A stretch of DNA of 64,000 nucleotides from Bifidobacterium bifidum ATCC 29521 = JCM 1255 = DSM 20456 (lineage in GTDB: Bacteria > Actinomycetota > Actinomycetes > Actinomycetales > Bifidobacteriaceae). The DNA is taken from NCBI RefSeq assembly GCF_001025135.1, contig NZ_AP012323.1, positions 434,001-498,000 on the forward strand, in the 5' to 3' direction. Shown here one piece after another: positions 9,950-18,309 of the stretch (the stretch's first letter is position 1; the number at the start of each line of letters is the position of its first letter). The notes beneath the pieces are model-generated. The model made no database searches and was not told where the DNA came from. It saw only the letters and a program-made list of their open reading frames with translations. Position numbers and translations under genes: made by a program.

Positions 9950-11449
9950 TCAGTCCGTTTCGCTGGCTTCCTCGGCCGCTCGGGTGGCGTTTGCCGGGTT
10001 GGCGGCGTCGACGGTGATGATGTCGTCATCGGCGTCGTAGTCGAACAGTTCTCCGTATCGACCCCACGTCATGGCGATGTTGAACTGGCGCTCCGCCTCC
10101 GCGTCCGTATGACGGGCCCTCAGCAGGTCGACGATGAGCTCGCCGCGCAGGCGGCCGTGTTCGCTGTGACGGACCGCTCGGTCGATGATGCGCACCAGCG
10201 GTGCCTTGTCTTGCAGCATGGCGGCGAACATCGTCTTGCTTGTCAGAATGTCCGCCTGCCTCCACTGGCGTCCGAGCTCGGTCAATGTCACGTGTCCGTT
10301 CTCGACGGTCAGTAATCCCAGCATGGTTCCGGCGTCGATCAGCGGGAACAGGTCGTCCACCTCGAATGACAGCTCGGCGGCCAGATCGGCCAGGTCGATG
10401 CCCTGCGCGTGATCGTATACGATCTCCACCAGTCCGGCCAGGCCTCCCGGCGTAGCGTTGGGCAGCATGTCGGAGGATGCCTGATGGTCGGCGTCGCTCG
10501 CCCGGGCCGGGGCCTGATCCGCTGCCGCGGTCTGGTTCGCCGCGCCATCTGACGTGCCATGCGCGACGCCGTCCCCGGCGGCCGTGCGCTCGTCGGCGGT
10601 ATCCGCCGGCCCGCCATCACGACTCTGCCCGGTCAGGATCGCATACAGGGTGTCGACCATAGCCTCGAACTGGGCGGAATGACGGTCGCGGGGCCTCGGC
10701 AGGGTGACGGGCATGTCGGCGATGAGATGACCGGGATGCGAGCCGAGCACCACGACACGATCCGCCATCTGCACGGCCTCCTCGATGTTGTGCGTCACGA
10801 TGAGCACCGACTTGATGGAACGCTGATTGCCGCTCCACATCTTGAGCACCTCGTTGCGCAGGTTCTCGGCCGTCAGCACATCCAATGCGGAGAACGGCTC
10901 GTCCATGAACAGCGCATCGGGCTGCACCACCAGGGCCCGTGCGATGCCCACGCGCTGGCGCATGCCGCCGGAGAGCTCCTTCGGGTACGCGTTCTCGAAT
11001 CCGTCCAGTCCGATGGCGTCGATGGCCTGCAGTGCAGCGCGACGGCGCTCCTCGCGCGGCACGCCGCGGGCCTCCAGCCCCAGTTCCACATTCGCTTGCA
11101 CCGTGAGCCACGGCATCAGCGCGAAGGTCTGGAACACGAGTCCCACTCCGGGATTAGGGCCGGTGATGTCGGTGCCGCGGTAGGTGACGGTACCGCTCGA
11201 CGCGGGTACCAGGCCCGCCAGGATGCGCAGGAACGTGGATTTTCCGGCGCCGGACCGGCCCAGGATCGCCACGATCTCGCCCTCATGCAGGGTGAAGGAG
11301 ATGTCGCGCAGCACGGTCAGCTCTTTACCGCGCTCGGCACGGTAGGTCTTGCCCACGTGCCGCGCCTCGATGATCGCGGTGCCGGCGGCGTTCGTCGCGG
11401 CGGTCTGCGGGAAGGTTGCGGTGTGGTCGGAAAAAGTTGCGATGGTCAT
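9950..11449 (-). CDS. NitT/TauT-type ABC transporter ATP-binding protein with AAA-associated C-terminal domain
   Basis: The product is 499 residues, starting at ATG 11449 after AAGGACC. Walker A is GRSGAGKST (residues 64-72), the signature is LSGGMRQRVGIARAL and Walker B is ALFMDEPFSALD, as in nitrate/sulfonate/taurine importers. After a low-complexity Ala/Asp linker comes a ~140-residue C-terminal domain (LAGLVEIVYDHAQGIDLADLAAEL... GRYGELFDYD). It matches the 'AAA-associated' winged domain seen on some of these ATPases and is probably regulatory. It is encoded 125 bp after its permease. Substrate unknown; no binding-protein gene adjoins. Confidence 0.9.
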   Translation of the reverse strand: MTIATFSDHTATFPQTAATNAAGTAIIEARHVGKTYRAERGKELTVLRDISFTLHEGEIVAILGRSGAGKSTFLRILAGLVPASSGTVTYRGTDITGPNPGVGLVFQTFALMPWLTVQANVELGLEARGVPREERRRAALQAIDAIGLDGFENAYPKELSGGMRQRVGIARALVVQPDALFMDEPFSALDVLTAENLRNEVLKMWSGNQRSIKSVLIVTHNIEEAVQMADRVVVLGSHPGHLIADMPVTLPRPRDRHSAQFEAMVDTLYAILTGQSRDGGPADTADERTAAGDGVAHGTSDGAANQTAAADQAPARASDADHQASSDMLPNATPGGLAGLVEIVYDHAQGIDLADLAAELSFEVDDLFPLIDAGTMLGLLTVENGHVTLTELGRQWRQADILTSKTMFAAMLQDKAPLVRIIDRAVRHSEHGRLRGELIVDLLRARHTDAEAERQFNIAMTWGRYGELFDYDADDDIITVDAANPANATRAAEEASETD

Positions 11450-11574
11450 GATAAATGGTCCTTGCTGTTACGTTTTTTGCGGATGATCGCGGCGGATTCG
11501 AATGACATGCGCTCGCCGCCGATGCTGTTGGATTGTTGCGGGTCGATGGGCCGGGACGGCCGGTGCGGCCTCCG

Positions 11575-13356
11575 TCAGGCGACGGAGAAACGGCGCTCGG
11601 CGTACGCCTGCAATGGACGCCAGAACAGCCGGTTGACGCCCACGACGAACACGCTCATCACGGCAACCCCGATGATGGTCTTGCCGGTGTCTCCCACCGC
11701 GGTCGCATTGGCGATATATGTTCCCAGTCCATTTGCCGTAAGCGTGGTGTGCCCGTAGGTCACGATCTCGGAGACGATGGAGGCGTTCCACGCGCCGCCC
11801 GCCGCGGTGATGCCGCCAGTGCACCATGAGCCGAACACCGCCGGCAGGATCAGCTTGGTCCACCGCTGCCGCGTGTCCAGATGGAACGCCCGCGTGGCCT
11901 CGCGCAGGTCATCGGGAATGGCCGAAGCGCCCGCAATCACGTTGAACAGGATGTACCACTGCGTTCCCAGCGACATGAGCAGAATGCTGCCCCAGCTGAT
12001 GTCGATATGCCAGGCGATGAACCACAGTGTGACGAACGGGAACGTGAAGTTCGAGGGGAAGCTCGCCAACACCTGCACCAGCGGCTGCGCGAACCGGGAA
12101 ATCCGCGGATTCATGCCGATCTTCACGCCGATCGGCACCCAGATGATGGAGCACACCACGGTCAGCAGCGTCACGCGCATGAACGTGATCAGTCCCAGGA
12201 CCATCGCGTGGCCGACCTCGGCGAACCCCTCGCCGTCCGAGATGAAACGCACCAGCATCCACAGGCCGGCCAGGCAGGCCACAGCCATGAGCGCCATGAA
12301 CGCGATGTCGAGCGTGCGACGCCGGGTGCCGGCGGCCGGCCAGCGTGCGCCGGTACGGCCCAGCGGGCGGGTCAGCCAGAACATCAGATCGGCGATGGGC
12401 CGGCCCACGAGAGCCAGCGCATCCGAAATGCCGGAACGCCGCAGAATCGACAGCACCAAACTCGTCTTGTCCTGCACGGACTCGTTCTGCGTGATGCGGA
12501 ACTTCTCGGCCCACGCCGTCAGCGGCTTCCACAGCAGCACGTCGATGAGCAGCACCACGATGACCATGGTCACGATGGCCCACAGCACCTTGCCCAGCTG
12601 TTCGTGCTCGGACGCCACCGCCACGAAGCTGCCGAGGCCGGGCAGTGCGTACGTCCTGTTGTTCACGGAGATCATCTCCGAGGCCGTCAGGAAGAACCAG
12701 CCGCCGCCGACGCTCATCATGCAGTTCCATAGCAGCGGAATCATCGAATTCGGCACGTCGAGCTTCCAGAAACGCTGCCAGCGCGTGAGCTGCATGGAAC
12801 GAGCCGCCTCATCCAACTCCTGCGGTTCGCTGAGCAGCGAATGGTAGAAGGAGAAGGTCATGTTCCATGCCTGGCTGGTGAAGATCGCGAAGATCGACGC
12901 CGCCTCCACGCCGAGAATGGAGCCGGGGAACAACACCATCCAAATGGTGACCGTGGCGGACAGGAAGCCGAGGATCGGCACCGACTGCAGGATGTCGAGC
13001 AGCGGTATCAGCACCATGCGCAGTCGCCGGCATCGGGCCGCCGCCAAACCATAGATGAAGCTGAACACCAGTGACAAAAACAGCGCGATGAACATGCGGA
13101 ACACCGAACGCAGCGCGTAATACGGCAGCAGATGCAAATCGTCGCTCACCGTGCTCGGCACACCTGACGGGCCGATCGGTTCGTTGATTTGCGGCAGCAG
13201 CCAGGCGACGACGCCGAACAGAGCGAGCACGCCCGCGGCCACCACCACGTCTGCGGCGATGCGGCGCACGGCGCCGCTGCGGGACATGTCGGCGGTGTCG
13301 GCGCCGGAACGCGGACGAATGCCGGGGAACGAGGAGTAATTGAAAAAATTGGACAT
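11575..13356 (-). CDS. ABC transporter permease with two fused inner-membrane domains
   Basis: The 593-residue product carries two BPD_transp_1-type permease domains in tandem (about residues 35-275 and 330-590), each with the EAA-like loop: EPQELDEAARSMQLTRWQRFW in the first half and AIPDDLREATRAFHLDTRQRW in the second. A single chain therefore supplies both membrane halves, partnering the ATPase downstream. This arrangement belongs to the NitT/TauT family; uptake of a small anion or organic acid is the usual role, but the substrate cannot be read here. The ribosome-binding site is weak. Confidence 0.9.
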   Translation of the reverse strand: MSNFFNYSSFPGIRPRSGADTADMSRSGAVRRIAADVVVAAGVLALFGVVAWLLPQINEPIGPSGVPSTVSDDLHLLPYYALRSVFRMFIALFLSLVFSFIYGLAAARCRRLRMVLIPLLDILQSVPILGFLSATVTIWMVLFPGSILGVEAASIFAIFTSQAWNMTFSFYHSLLSEPQELDEAARSMQLTRWQRFWKLDVPNSMIPLLWNCMMSVGGGWFFLTASEMISVNNRTYALPGLGSFVAVASEHEQLGKVLWAIVTMVIVVLLIDVLLWKPLTAWAEKFRITQNESVQDKTSLVLSILRRSGISDALALVGRPIADLMFWLTRPLGRTGARWPAAGTRRRTLDIAFMALMAVACLAGLWMLVRFISDGEGFAEVGHAMVLGLITFMRVTLLTVVCSIIWVPIGVKIGMNPRISRFAQPLVQVLASFPSNFTFPFVTLWFIAWHIDISWGSILLMSLGTQWYILFNVIAGASAIPDDLREATRAFHLDTRQRWTKLILPAVFGSWCTGGITAAGGAWNASIVSEIVTYGHTTLTANGLGTYIANATAVGDTGKTIIGVAVMSVFVVGVNRLFWRPLQAYAERRFSVA

Positions 13357-13359
13357 AAC

Positions 13360-13408
13360 GGAACCTGTGCGCTCTCATGTCGTTATCTCGAAGGAGATAA
13401 ACGGTTCC
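13360..13408 (-). promoter_or_regulatory. Nested stem-loop in the permease 5' leader
   Basis: GGAACC (13360-13365) pairs with GGTTCC (13403-13408), and inside it TTATCTC (13383-13389) pairs with GAGATAA (13394-13400). The structure lies just upstream of the permease start and could regulate its translation. It does not match a riboswitch that I recognise. Confidence 0.3.
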
Positions 13409-13655
13409 CGTTCGGTGGGCGTTCGACTCGGTATCCGTGCCGCAAATGCGCGTCATGGGCGTCGGCGGTCGCGTGCAGGCGCGCCGATATGCGGGTATGT
13501 CTGCATACAGATAGCCGATCGGCGTCGTCATATGATGATGCCGATATGCCGGGAGTCCGGAGAACGGGATGTGGATTCGCGAGTCAGGCGTTCGGCGCGT
13601 ACGTCATGCGGGATGTCGCAGTCGTCGTGAGGCGGTGAAGTCGATGCGGGCCGAA

Positions 13656-13826
13656 TCAGTCGGTGATCGGATCGCCCTCGCCGGATGCGGCGGTGTCGTG
13701 ACGGACGGCCAATGCCATGGTCGCGGTACAAACGTGTGAAGAGAATGGGCCGTATGCTGCGCCCGATGGCATGTGATATTGTCCGCCATCGCGCAGCCGG
13801 CTACTATGACCTAAATCGCCGTCCAT
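13656..13826 (-). CDS. Possible 56-residue peptide with strong ribosome-binding site
   Basis: A near-consensus AGGAGGTGA (13831-13839, complement) lies 4-5 nt before ATG 13826. The peptide begins MDGDLGHSSRLRDGG and contains one Cys and many Gly/Ser/His. No family was recognised. It is on the same strand as the ABC permease, ~300 bp upstream, so it could be a leader peptide or an independent small protein. The flanking DNA (13409-13655 and 13827-14126) shows no other gene. Confidence 0.3.
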   Translation of the reverse strand: MDGDLGHSSRLRDGGQYHMPSGAAYGPFSSHVCTATMALAVRHDTAASGEGDPITD

Positions 13827-14126
13827 GACATTCACCTCCTCAATGGATCCAGTACGCCGTCGGACATTGACGACATGAGGAAGTGCGACTTCTCGAGAGT
13901 TGCCCCTGGTCGTGTCATCGTTCAAGCTTCAGCATCGCAGGGCGGTGGAGTTGCGTTAGTTCATGCCTTAATCCGACAAGAACTGCTGACCTGCGTGCAG
14001 TGTCTCCACTGTTAGCGGCAGCAACCCATATCCCTGCGGTAGCCTCGCCTACCGACGCTCTCAGGGTAAAACCGCCGGCAGACCATGTCAACTCCGTAGT
14101 GTCGCGCCCAAACTACGCCGGGCCAT

Positions 14127-14152
14127 ATCCTGCCCCGCCGGCGGGGCAGGAT
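14127..14152 (-). terminator. 26-nt palindrome after the SorC-type regulator
   Basis: A perfect palindrome (12-bp-plus arms meeting at a CCGG centre) lies 10 bp past the stop codon of the regulator. It is a probable terminator, though it lacks a U-run. Confidence 0.6.
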
Positions 14153-14162
14153 CGGATGGATG

Positions 14163-15131
14163 TCAGGCGAGCAGGCTTTCGGCTGTGGCTTGGTCGGTGG
14201 CGAGGGCGGAAATATAGCTGCCGACCAGGCAGGCCTTGATGGCCTTGACTTTTTCCTGCCCCCATGCCACGCCGATGACCAGCGCGATGCGCTTCAGGCG
14301 ATCGAGCTCCACCGAAATGATACGGTCGGACAGCTCCGAACATACGGGCCTTCCCTGCGCGTCGATGAAGTGCCCGCATACGGTGGCGACCGCGCCCTGC
14401 GCCCGGATTTCCTTGACCATGTGTGGTGTGACATAGGCGTCGAACACCGGACTGAGGCGGTCGCCTTCGGTCGCACCGACCCCTTCCAGGGCCACGTCGG
14501 CGCCGCCGCCGAGCGCCAGCGCGGTGGCGATTTGTGGCTCCTGGCGCATGGCCGCGGCGATATGGGCGGAGGAGAGGATCATCGGTACGTGGAGTGTGGT
14601 GACGGTGCCGCCGAGGCGTTCGGCGAGCATGCGGCAGATGTCGGGCGAATCCGTCATCGGATTGCTGGGGGAGAGGGCGCCCACCATCTGCGCCACATTG
14701 GATTTCGGCCAGTCCTGGATGGCGACTTCGCGGACCGTGGCGGCGACGGCCCGTCCGTTGGAGACGGTGATGAGCGAGTCGGGCGACGACTTTTCGGTAA
14801 GCAGGGCCGCGGCATATCGGGGGACGATGGTGCTGGGATCCTGCCCGGGATTGACCTGCGCCACTCGTGCGCATTTCAACCCGTACCGTCTTACCAGCGC
14901 GTCCTCCAGCTGCATCAGACGTTCGAGTGGATGCCCGATCTCGATGCGTACCATGCCCCGGTCGCGCGATTCGCTGAGCAGCCGCGAGATGGTGGGGCGG
15001 GAGTATCCAATCTGCGCGGCAATCTGCGCCTGCGTCAGATTGTCCGTGTAATACATGCGAGCGATTTTCAGCACGAGCTCGATGTGGTTTCGCGACTCAG
15101 TTGTCGTCATTGTCAGCTTGTTTGCAACCAT
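14163..15131 (-). CDS. SorC/DeoR-family sugar-binding transcriptional regulator
   Basis: The product is 322 residues. An N-terminal HTH (LTQAQIAAQIGYSRPTISRLLSESR, about residues 32-56) is followed by the SorC sugar-phosphate-binding fold (about 75-318), including PSTIVPRYAAALL and an ALGGGADVALEGVGATEGDRL stretch. Such proteins usually respond to a phosphorylated sugar intermediate. It is divergent from the permease/kinase/epimerase operon at 15480-19979, and the shared spacer carries three copies of a TGAACA-N2-TGTTCA palindrome, so it is very likely that operon's regulator. No clear ribosome-binding site precedes ATG 15131; ATG 15113 is an alternative start. Confidence 0.88.
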   Translation of the reverse strand: MVANKLTMTTTESRNHIELVLKIARMYYTDNLTQAQIAAQIGYSRPTISRLLSESRDRGMVRIEIGHPLERLMQLEDALVRRYGLKCARVAQVNPGQDPSTIVPRYAAALLTEKSSPDSLITVSNGRAVAATVREVAIQDWPKSNVAQMVGALSPSNPMTDSPDICRMLAERLGGTVTTLHVPMILSSAHIAAAMRQEPQIATALALGGGADVALEGVGATEGDRLSPVFDAYVTPHMVKEIRAQGAVATVCGHFIDAQGRPVCSELSDRIISVELDRLKRIALVIGVAWGQEKVKAIKACLVGSYISALATDQATAESLLA

Positions 15132-15162
15132 GGCATTATTCTATTCCATCCGGTGTGGCCGG

Positions 15163-15176
15163 TGAACATATGTTAG
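15163..15176. promoter_or_regulatory. SorC-type operator, copy 1 (imperfect)
   Basis: TGAACATATGTTAG differs from the TGAACA-N2-TGTTCA pattern only in the last two bases. It lies 32 bp upstream of the regulator start, a fit for autoregulation. Confidence 0.45.
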
Positions 15177-15199
15177 TTTTTCCAGTGCAGCAACGATGC

Positions 15200-15213
15200 T
15201 GAACAATTGTTCA
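15200..15213. promoter_or_regulatory. SorC-type operator, copy 2
   Basis: TGAACAATTGTTCA is a perfect palindrome, extended to 16 bp by flanking C/G (15199-15214), in the divergent spacer. Confidence 0.6.
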
Positions 15214-15244
15214 GAGCGCGAAAGAACTCAATGAATCCTTGATA

Positions 15245-15258
15245 TGTGAGCGCTCTCA
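15245..15258. promoter_or_regulatory. LacI-type operator-like site
   Basis: TGTGAGCGCTCTCA shares the 11-mer TGTGAGCGCTC with the palindrome upstream of the LacI-family gene at 22765 (22682-22692). It suggests that a LacI-family protein may also bind this promoter region. Confidence 0.4.
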
Positions 15259-15315
15259 ATCGATTGCAAAAAAGAAGGTCGATTACATGTGCTCACTCAG
15301 CTCTCATGTGTTCGA

Positions 15316-15329
15316 TGAACATGTGTTCA
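15316..15329. promoter_or_regulatory. SorC-type operator, copy 3
   Basis: TGAACATGTGTTCA is perfect and is embedded in a 20-nt palindrome (15313-15332). It lies 150 bp upstream of the permease start and keeps the TGAACA-N2-TGTTCA form of copies 1 and 2. Confidence 0.6.
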
Positions 15330-15479
15330 TCGCGTGGGTGGTGTGCAAGACCTTTCCGCCGTTAGCTAGAGGCTGTCGACGCGCAGGGCTCATCGAAGAC
15401 CGACGCCGACGGAAAGTGCGGGGCAACAACGCAGAGCAGCGGGCGAAGCAGCCTGCCTCGTGCACGGGAAAGGAACATT

Positions 15480-16742
15480 ATGGAAATCATCAACACCATC
15501 ATCGGCCTGGGCGCCTCGGTGATGATGCCGATCATCTTCTTCGTGGTCGGACTCATCTTCCGCATGGGAATCGGCAAATCCTTTAAGGCCGGCATGACCG
15601 TCGGCGTCGGCTTCGTCGGCGTCAATATGGTCATCAACCTGCTGCTTGACAACCTCGGCCCCGCCTCGAAGGCGATGGTCAACCGCCTCGGCCTGCACCT
15701 GACTACGGTTGACGTGGGCTGGCCCACCGCCTCGACGGTCGGCTGGGGCACGCCGATCATGGTCGCCACGGTCGTCGGCTTCCTCGTCATCAACGCCATC
15801 ATGGTGTTCTGCAAGCTCACCAAGACCATCGACGTCGACATCTTCAACTACTGGATCTTCCTGCAAGTCGGAGCGCTGGTCTATGCCGTCACCGGCAACT
15901 TCTGGTTCGCCGTCATCTTCACCTGGGTCATCTTCGCCATCGTGCTGAAGGTCGCTGACCTCACCGCGCCTTACATCCAGAAGGAATACAACCTCGAAGG
16001 CATCTCGTTCCCGCACCTTGCCGGTCTGGCCTGGTCGCCGCTCGCCATCGCCGTCAACTGGATCATCGACAAGATCCCCGGCCTTAAGAACGTCGACTTC
16101 AACGCCGACAAGATCCGCAAGCGCTTCGGCGCCATCGGTGAGCCCGTGGTCATCGGTTTCATCCTCGGTCTGCTCATCGGCGTGCTCGCCGGCTACAGCC
16201 CTGACAAGTCCGTGACGCTCGCCATCAACATCGCCGCGGCCATGGTGCTGCTGCCCAAGATGATCGACGTGCTGATCGAAGGCCTGATTTCCGTGCGTGA
16301 CGCCGCCGAGAAGCAGCTCAAGATCTGGTTCCCCAACCGCGAGTTCTACATCGGCATGGATACCGCGCTGCTCATCGGCGACTCCTCGGTGCTCGCCACC
16401 GGTCTGCTGCTCATCCCGATCACCATTCTGCTCGCCTTCATCCTGCCCGGCAACGAGATGCTCCCGTTCGCCGACCTCGCGTCGCTCGTGTTCATCCTCG
16501 CGCTGGTCACCCCGTTCGTGCGCCGCAACATGTTCAAGATGCTGATCGTCGGCACGTTGAGCGTCATCATCATCCTCTACGTCGGCACCGATATCGCGCC
16601 CTGGGTCACTCAATCGTTCACGCAGAGCAACATCAACCTGCCCAAGGACTTCACCGCCGTCACCAACATGACCGGCGCAGTGAGCACATGGATTGGCTGG
16701 GTCGCCGTCAAGATCGGCGAACTGTTCAACATGATCGCCTGA
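15480..16742 (+). CDS. GatC-type PTS IIC membrane protein without cognate IIA/IIB
   Basis: The 420-residue, highly hydrophobic product has about ten transmembrane segments. It matches the galactitol IIC family: FKAGMTVGVGFVGVNMVI near the start, VDVGWPTASTVGWGTPI, FGAIGEPVVIGFILGLLIG and LPGNEMLPFADLA. The AAAGGAAC ribosome-binding site fits ATG 15480. PTS IIC proteins normally need IIA and IIB partners; none is encoded in the window, and the next gene is an ATP-dependent sugar kinase. The simplest inference is that this IIC works as a non-PTS permease for a free pentulose or pentitol, which is then phosphorylated inside the cell. Trans-acting IIA/IIB elsewhere are possible. Confidence 0.9.
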   Translation: MEIINTIIGLGASVMMPIIFFVVGLIFRMGIGKSFKAGMTVGVGFVGVNMVINLLLDNLGPASKAMVNRLGLHLTTVDVGWPTASTVGWGTPIMVATVVGFLVINAIMVFCKLTKTIDVDIFNYWIFLQVGALVYAVTGNFWFAVIFTWVIFAIVLKVADLTAPYIQKEYNLEGISFPHLAGLAWSPLAIAVNWIIDKIPGLKNVDFNADKIRKRFGAIGEPVVIGFILGLLIGVLAGYSPDKSVTLAINIAAAMVLLPKMIDVLIEGLISVRDAAEKQLKIWFPNREFYIGMDTALLIGDSSVLATGLLLIPITILLAFILPGNEMLPFADLASLVFILALVTPFVRRNMFKMLIVGTLSVIIILYVGTDIAPWVTQSFTQSNINLPKDFTAVTNMTGAVSTWIGWVAVKIGELFNMIA

Positions 16743-16784
16743 GCGGCTGCGATATCATCGGCACATATTCAATAAGGAATCATC

Positions 16785-18308
16785 ATGACAAACGCAACGA
16801 AGCATTTCCTCACCATTGACAATGGCGGAACCAACACCAAGGTCATCATCGTCGACCAGGATGGCCGGCAACTGTCCGTCTCGTCGTTCCCGACCGATGC
16901 CATCGAGCGGCGTCCCGGCTTCCGCGAAGTCAACCCCGGCCAGATGTGGCGTGACATCGGCAAGGCGGTCAAGGCCGCGCTGGAATCCGCCGGACTGGAT
17001 GGAAGCCAGATCGACGGCGTCGTACCGGTCGGCCACGGCAAGGGGCTGTACGTGCTCGGCAAGGACGGCAAGCCGTTCATGGACGGCATCCTCTCCTCCG
17101 ACAGCCGCGCCGCGGACCTGGCCAACGAATTCGAGAGCCGCGTCGCCGAAATCTACCCGATCAGTCACCAGCACGTCATGGTCATGCAGTTCCCGGTACT
17201 GCTGCGCTGGCTGAAGGACAACGAGCCGGAACAGTACGCGCGGATCGGGCATGTGCTGTCCAACAAGGACTTCATCCGGTACTTCCTGACCGGCGAGATC
17301 CTCGAGGAGCGTGGCGACGCCTCCGGCAACAATCTGGTCAACCTCGAAACCGGTGAATATGACGGCCGGCTGTTCGACTTCTTCGGCATCCCGGAAATGC
17401 TGGAATGCATGCCGAAGCTCGTCAGCGCGACCGACCGCTGCGGATCCATCACCGCCGAAGCGGCGGCGAACACCGGCCTCGCCGAAGGCACTCCCGTGTA
17501 TGCCGGACTGTTCGACATCGACGCCTGCGCGCTCGCCACCGGCGTGCTGAGCGACGATATCTTCAGCATCACCGCTGGAACGTGGAACATCAACGTGTTC
17601 CCCAGCAAGACCATGGCGCCGCTCGACGGCGGCTGCATGAACTCCGTGTTCCCCACCGGTGGCACCTTGGTCGAGGCGTCCAGCCCGACCTCCGCCGGCA
17701 ACCTCGACTACGTGTTGCGCATGATGACGGCAGACGGCTCCAAAGCCGCCAGCTACGACGAACTCGGAGCGATGCTGGAACGTACCGGCGCCAAGTACAC
17801 CGACGTGCCGTTCTTCCCGTTCCTCTACGGCAGCAACGTGAACCTGGGCGCGGAAGGCGCGTTCATCGGACTGCGCAGCTCCAGCGAGCGCGACCAGCTG
17901 TTGCGGGCCGTGTACGAGGGCGTAGTATTCGCCCACCGCCACCATGTCGAGCAGCTGCTGCGCGTGCTCGGGCACAAGCCGAAGGCCATCCGCATCTCCG
18001 GTGGCGTATGCAATTCTGATCCTTGGGTGCAGATGTTCGCCGACGTGCTCAACCTGCCGGTCGAGACCGTGGCCGTAACCGAACTGGGCGGTCTTGGCGG
18101 TGCCATGTGCGCGGCGGTCGGATCAGGCCTGTACGGGTCGTTCCAGGAGGCGTTCGGCAACATGTCGAAGCTCGCCAAGCGGTTCGAGCCGCACGCGGAC
18201 CAGACCGCGGTGTACGACCGCAAGTTCGAGGCGTATGAGGCGCTGCTGACCGCACTCGACGGCGGATGGGCCGCGCTGCGTGACATGCAGAACTCGCTGG
18301 AGCGCTGA
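16785..18308 (+). CDS. FGGY-family carbohydrate kinase, L-xylulose kinase type
   Basis: The product is 507 residues; AAGGAATCATC precedes ATG 16785. The ATPase-fold phosphate-binding start IDNGGTNTKVIIVD (residues 9-22) is followed by GHGKGLYVLGKDGKPFMDGILSSDSRA, which resembles LyxK/L-xylulokinase, and the C-terminal GGVCNSDPWVQMFADVLNLPVE nucleotide-binding block. It would phosphorylate a ketopentose with ATP; the 3-epimerase and 4-epimerase next door point to L-xylulose as substrate (inference). It lies 42 bp after the permease and almost abuts the epimerase (1-nt gap). Confidence 0.88.
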   Translation: MTNATKHFLTIDNGGTNTKVIIVDQDGRQLSVSSFPTDAIERRPGFREVNPGQMWRDIGKAVKAALESAGLDGSQIDGVVPVGHGKGLYVLGKDGKPFMDGILSSDSRAADLANEFESRVAEIYPISHQHVMVMQFPVLLRWLKDNEPEQYARIGHVLSNKDFIRYFLTGEILEERGDASGNNLVNLETGEYDGRLFDFFGIPEMLECMPKLVSATDRCGSITAEAAANTGLAEGTPVYAGLFDIDACALATGVLSDDIFSITAGTWNINVFPSKTMAPLDGGCMNSVFPTGGTLVEASSPTSAGNLDYVLRMMTADGSKAASYDELGAMLERTGAKYTDVPFFPFLYGSNVNLGAEGAFIGLRSSSERDQLLRAVYEGVVFAHRHHVEQLLRVLGHKPKAIRISGGVCNSDPWVQMFADVLNLPVETVAVTELGGLGGAMCAAVGSGLYGSFQEAFGNMSKLAKRFEPHADQTAVYDRKFEAYEALLTALDGGWAALRDMQNSLER

Positions 18309-18309
18309 C

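Noticed and set aside
15390..16613. 407-codon minus-strand ORF opposite the IIC gene
   Set aside because: Composition is Asp/Glu/His-rich and repetitive, as expected from the antisense of a hydrophobic gene; the plus-strand IIC is clearly real.
15480..16742. Complete PTS for galactitol
   Set aside because: No IIA, IIB or galactitol-1-P dehydrogenase gene is present; only the IIC component is encoded.
16755..17975. 406-codon minus-strand ORF opposite the kinase gene
   Set aside because: Antisense shadow of a high-GC gene; no recognisable motif and it overlaps a well-supported kinase.
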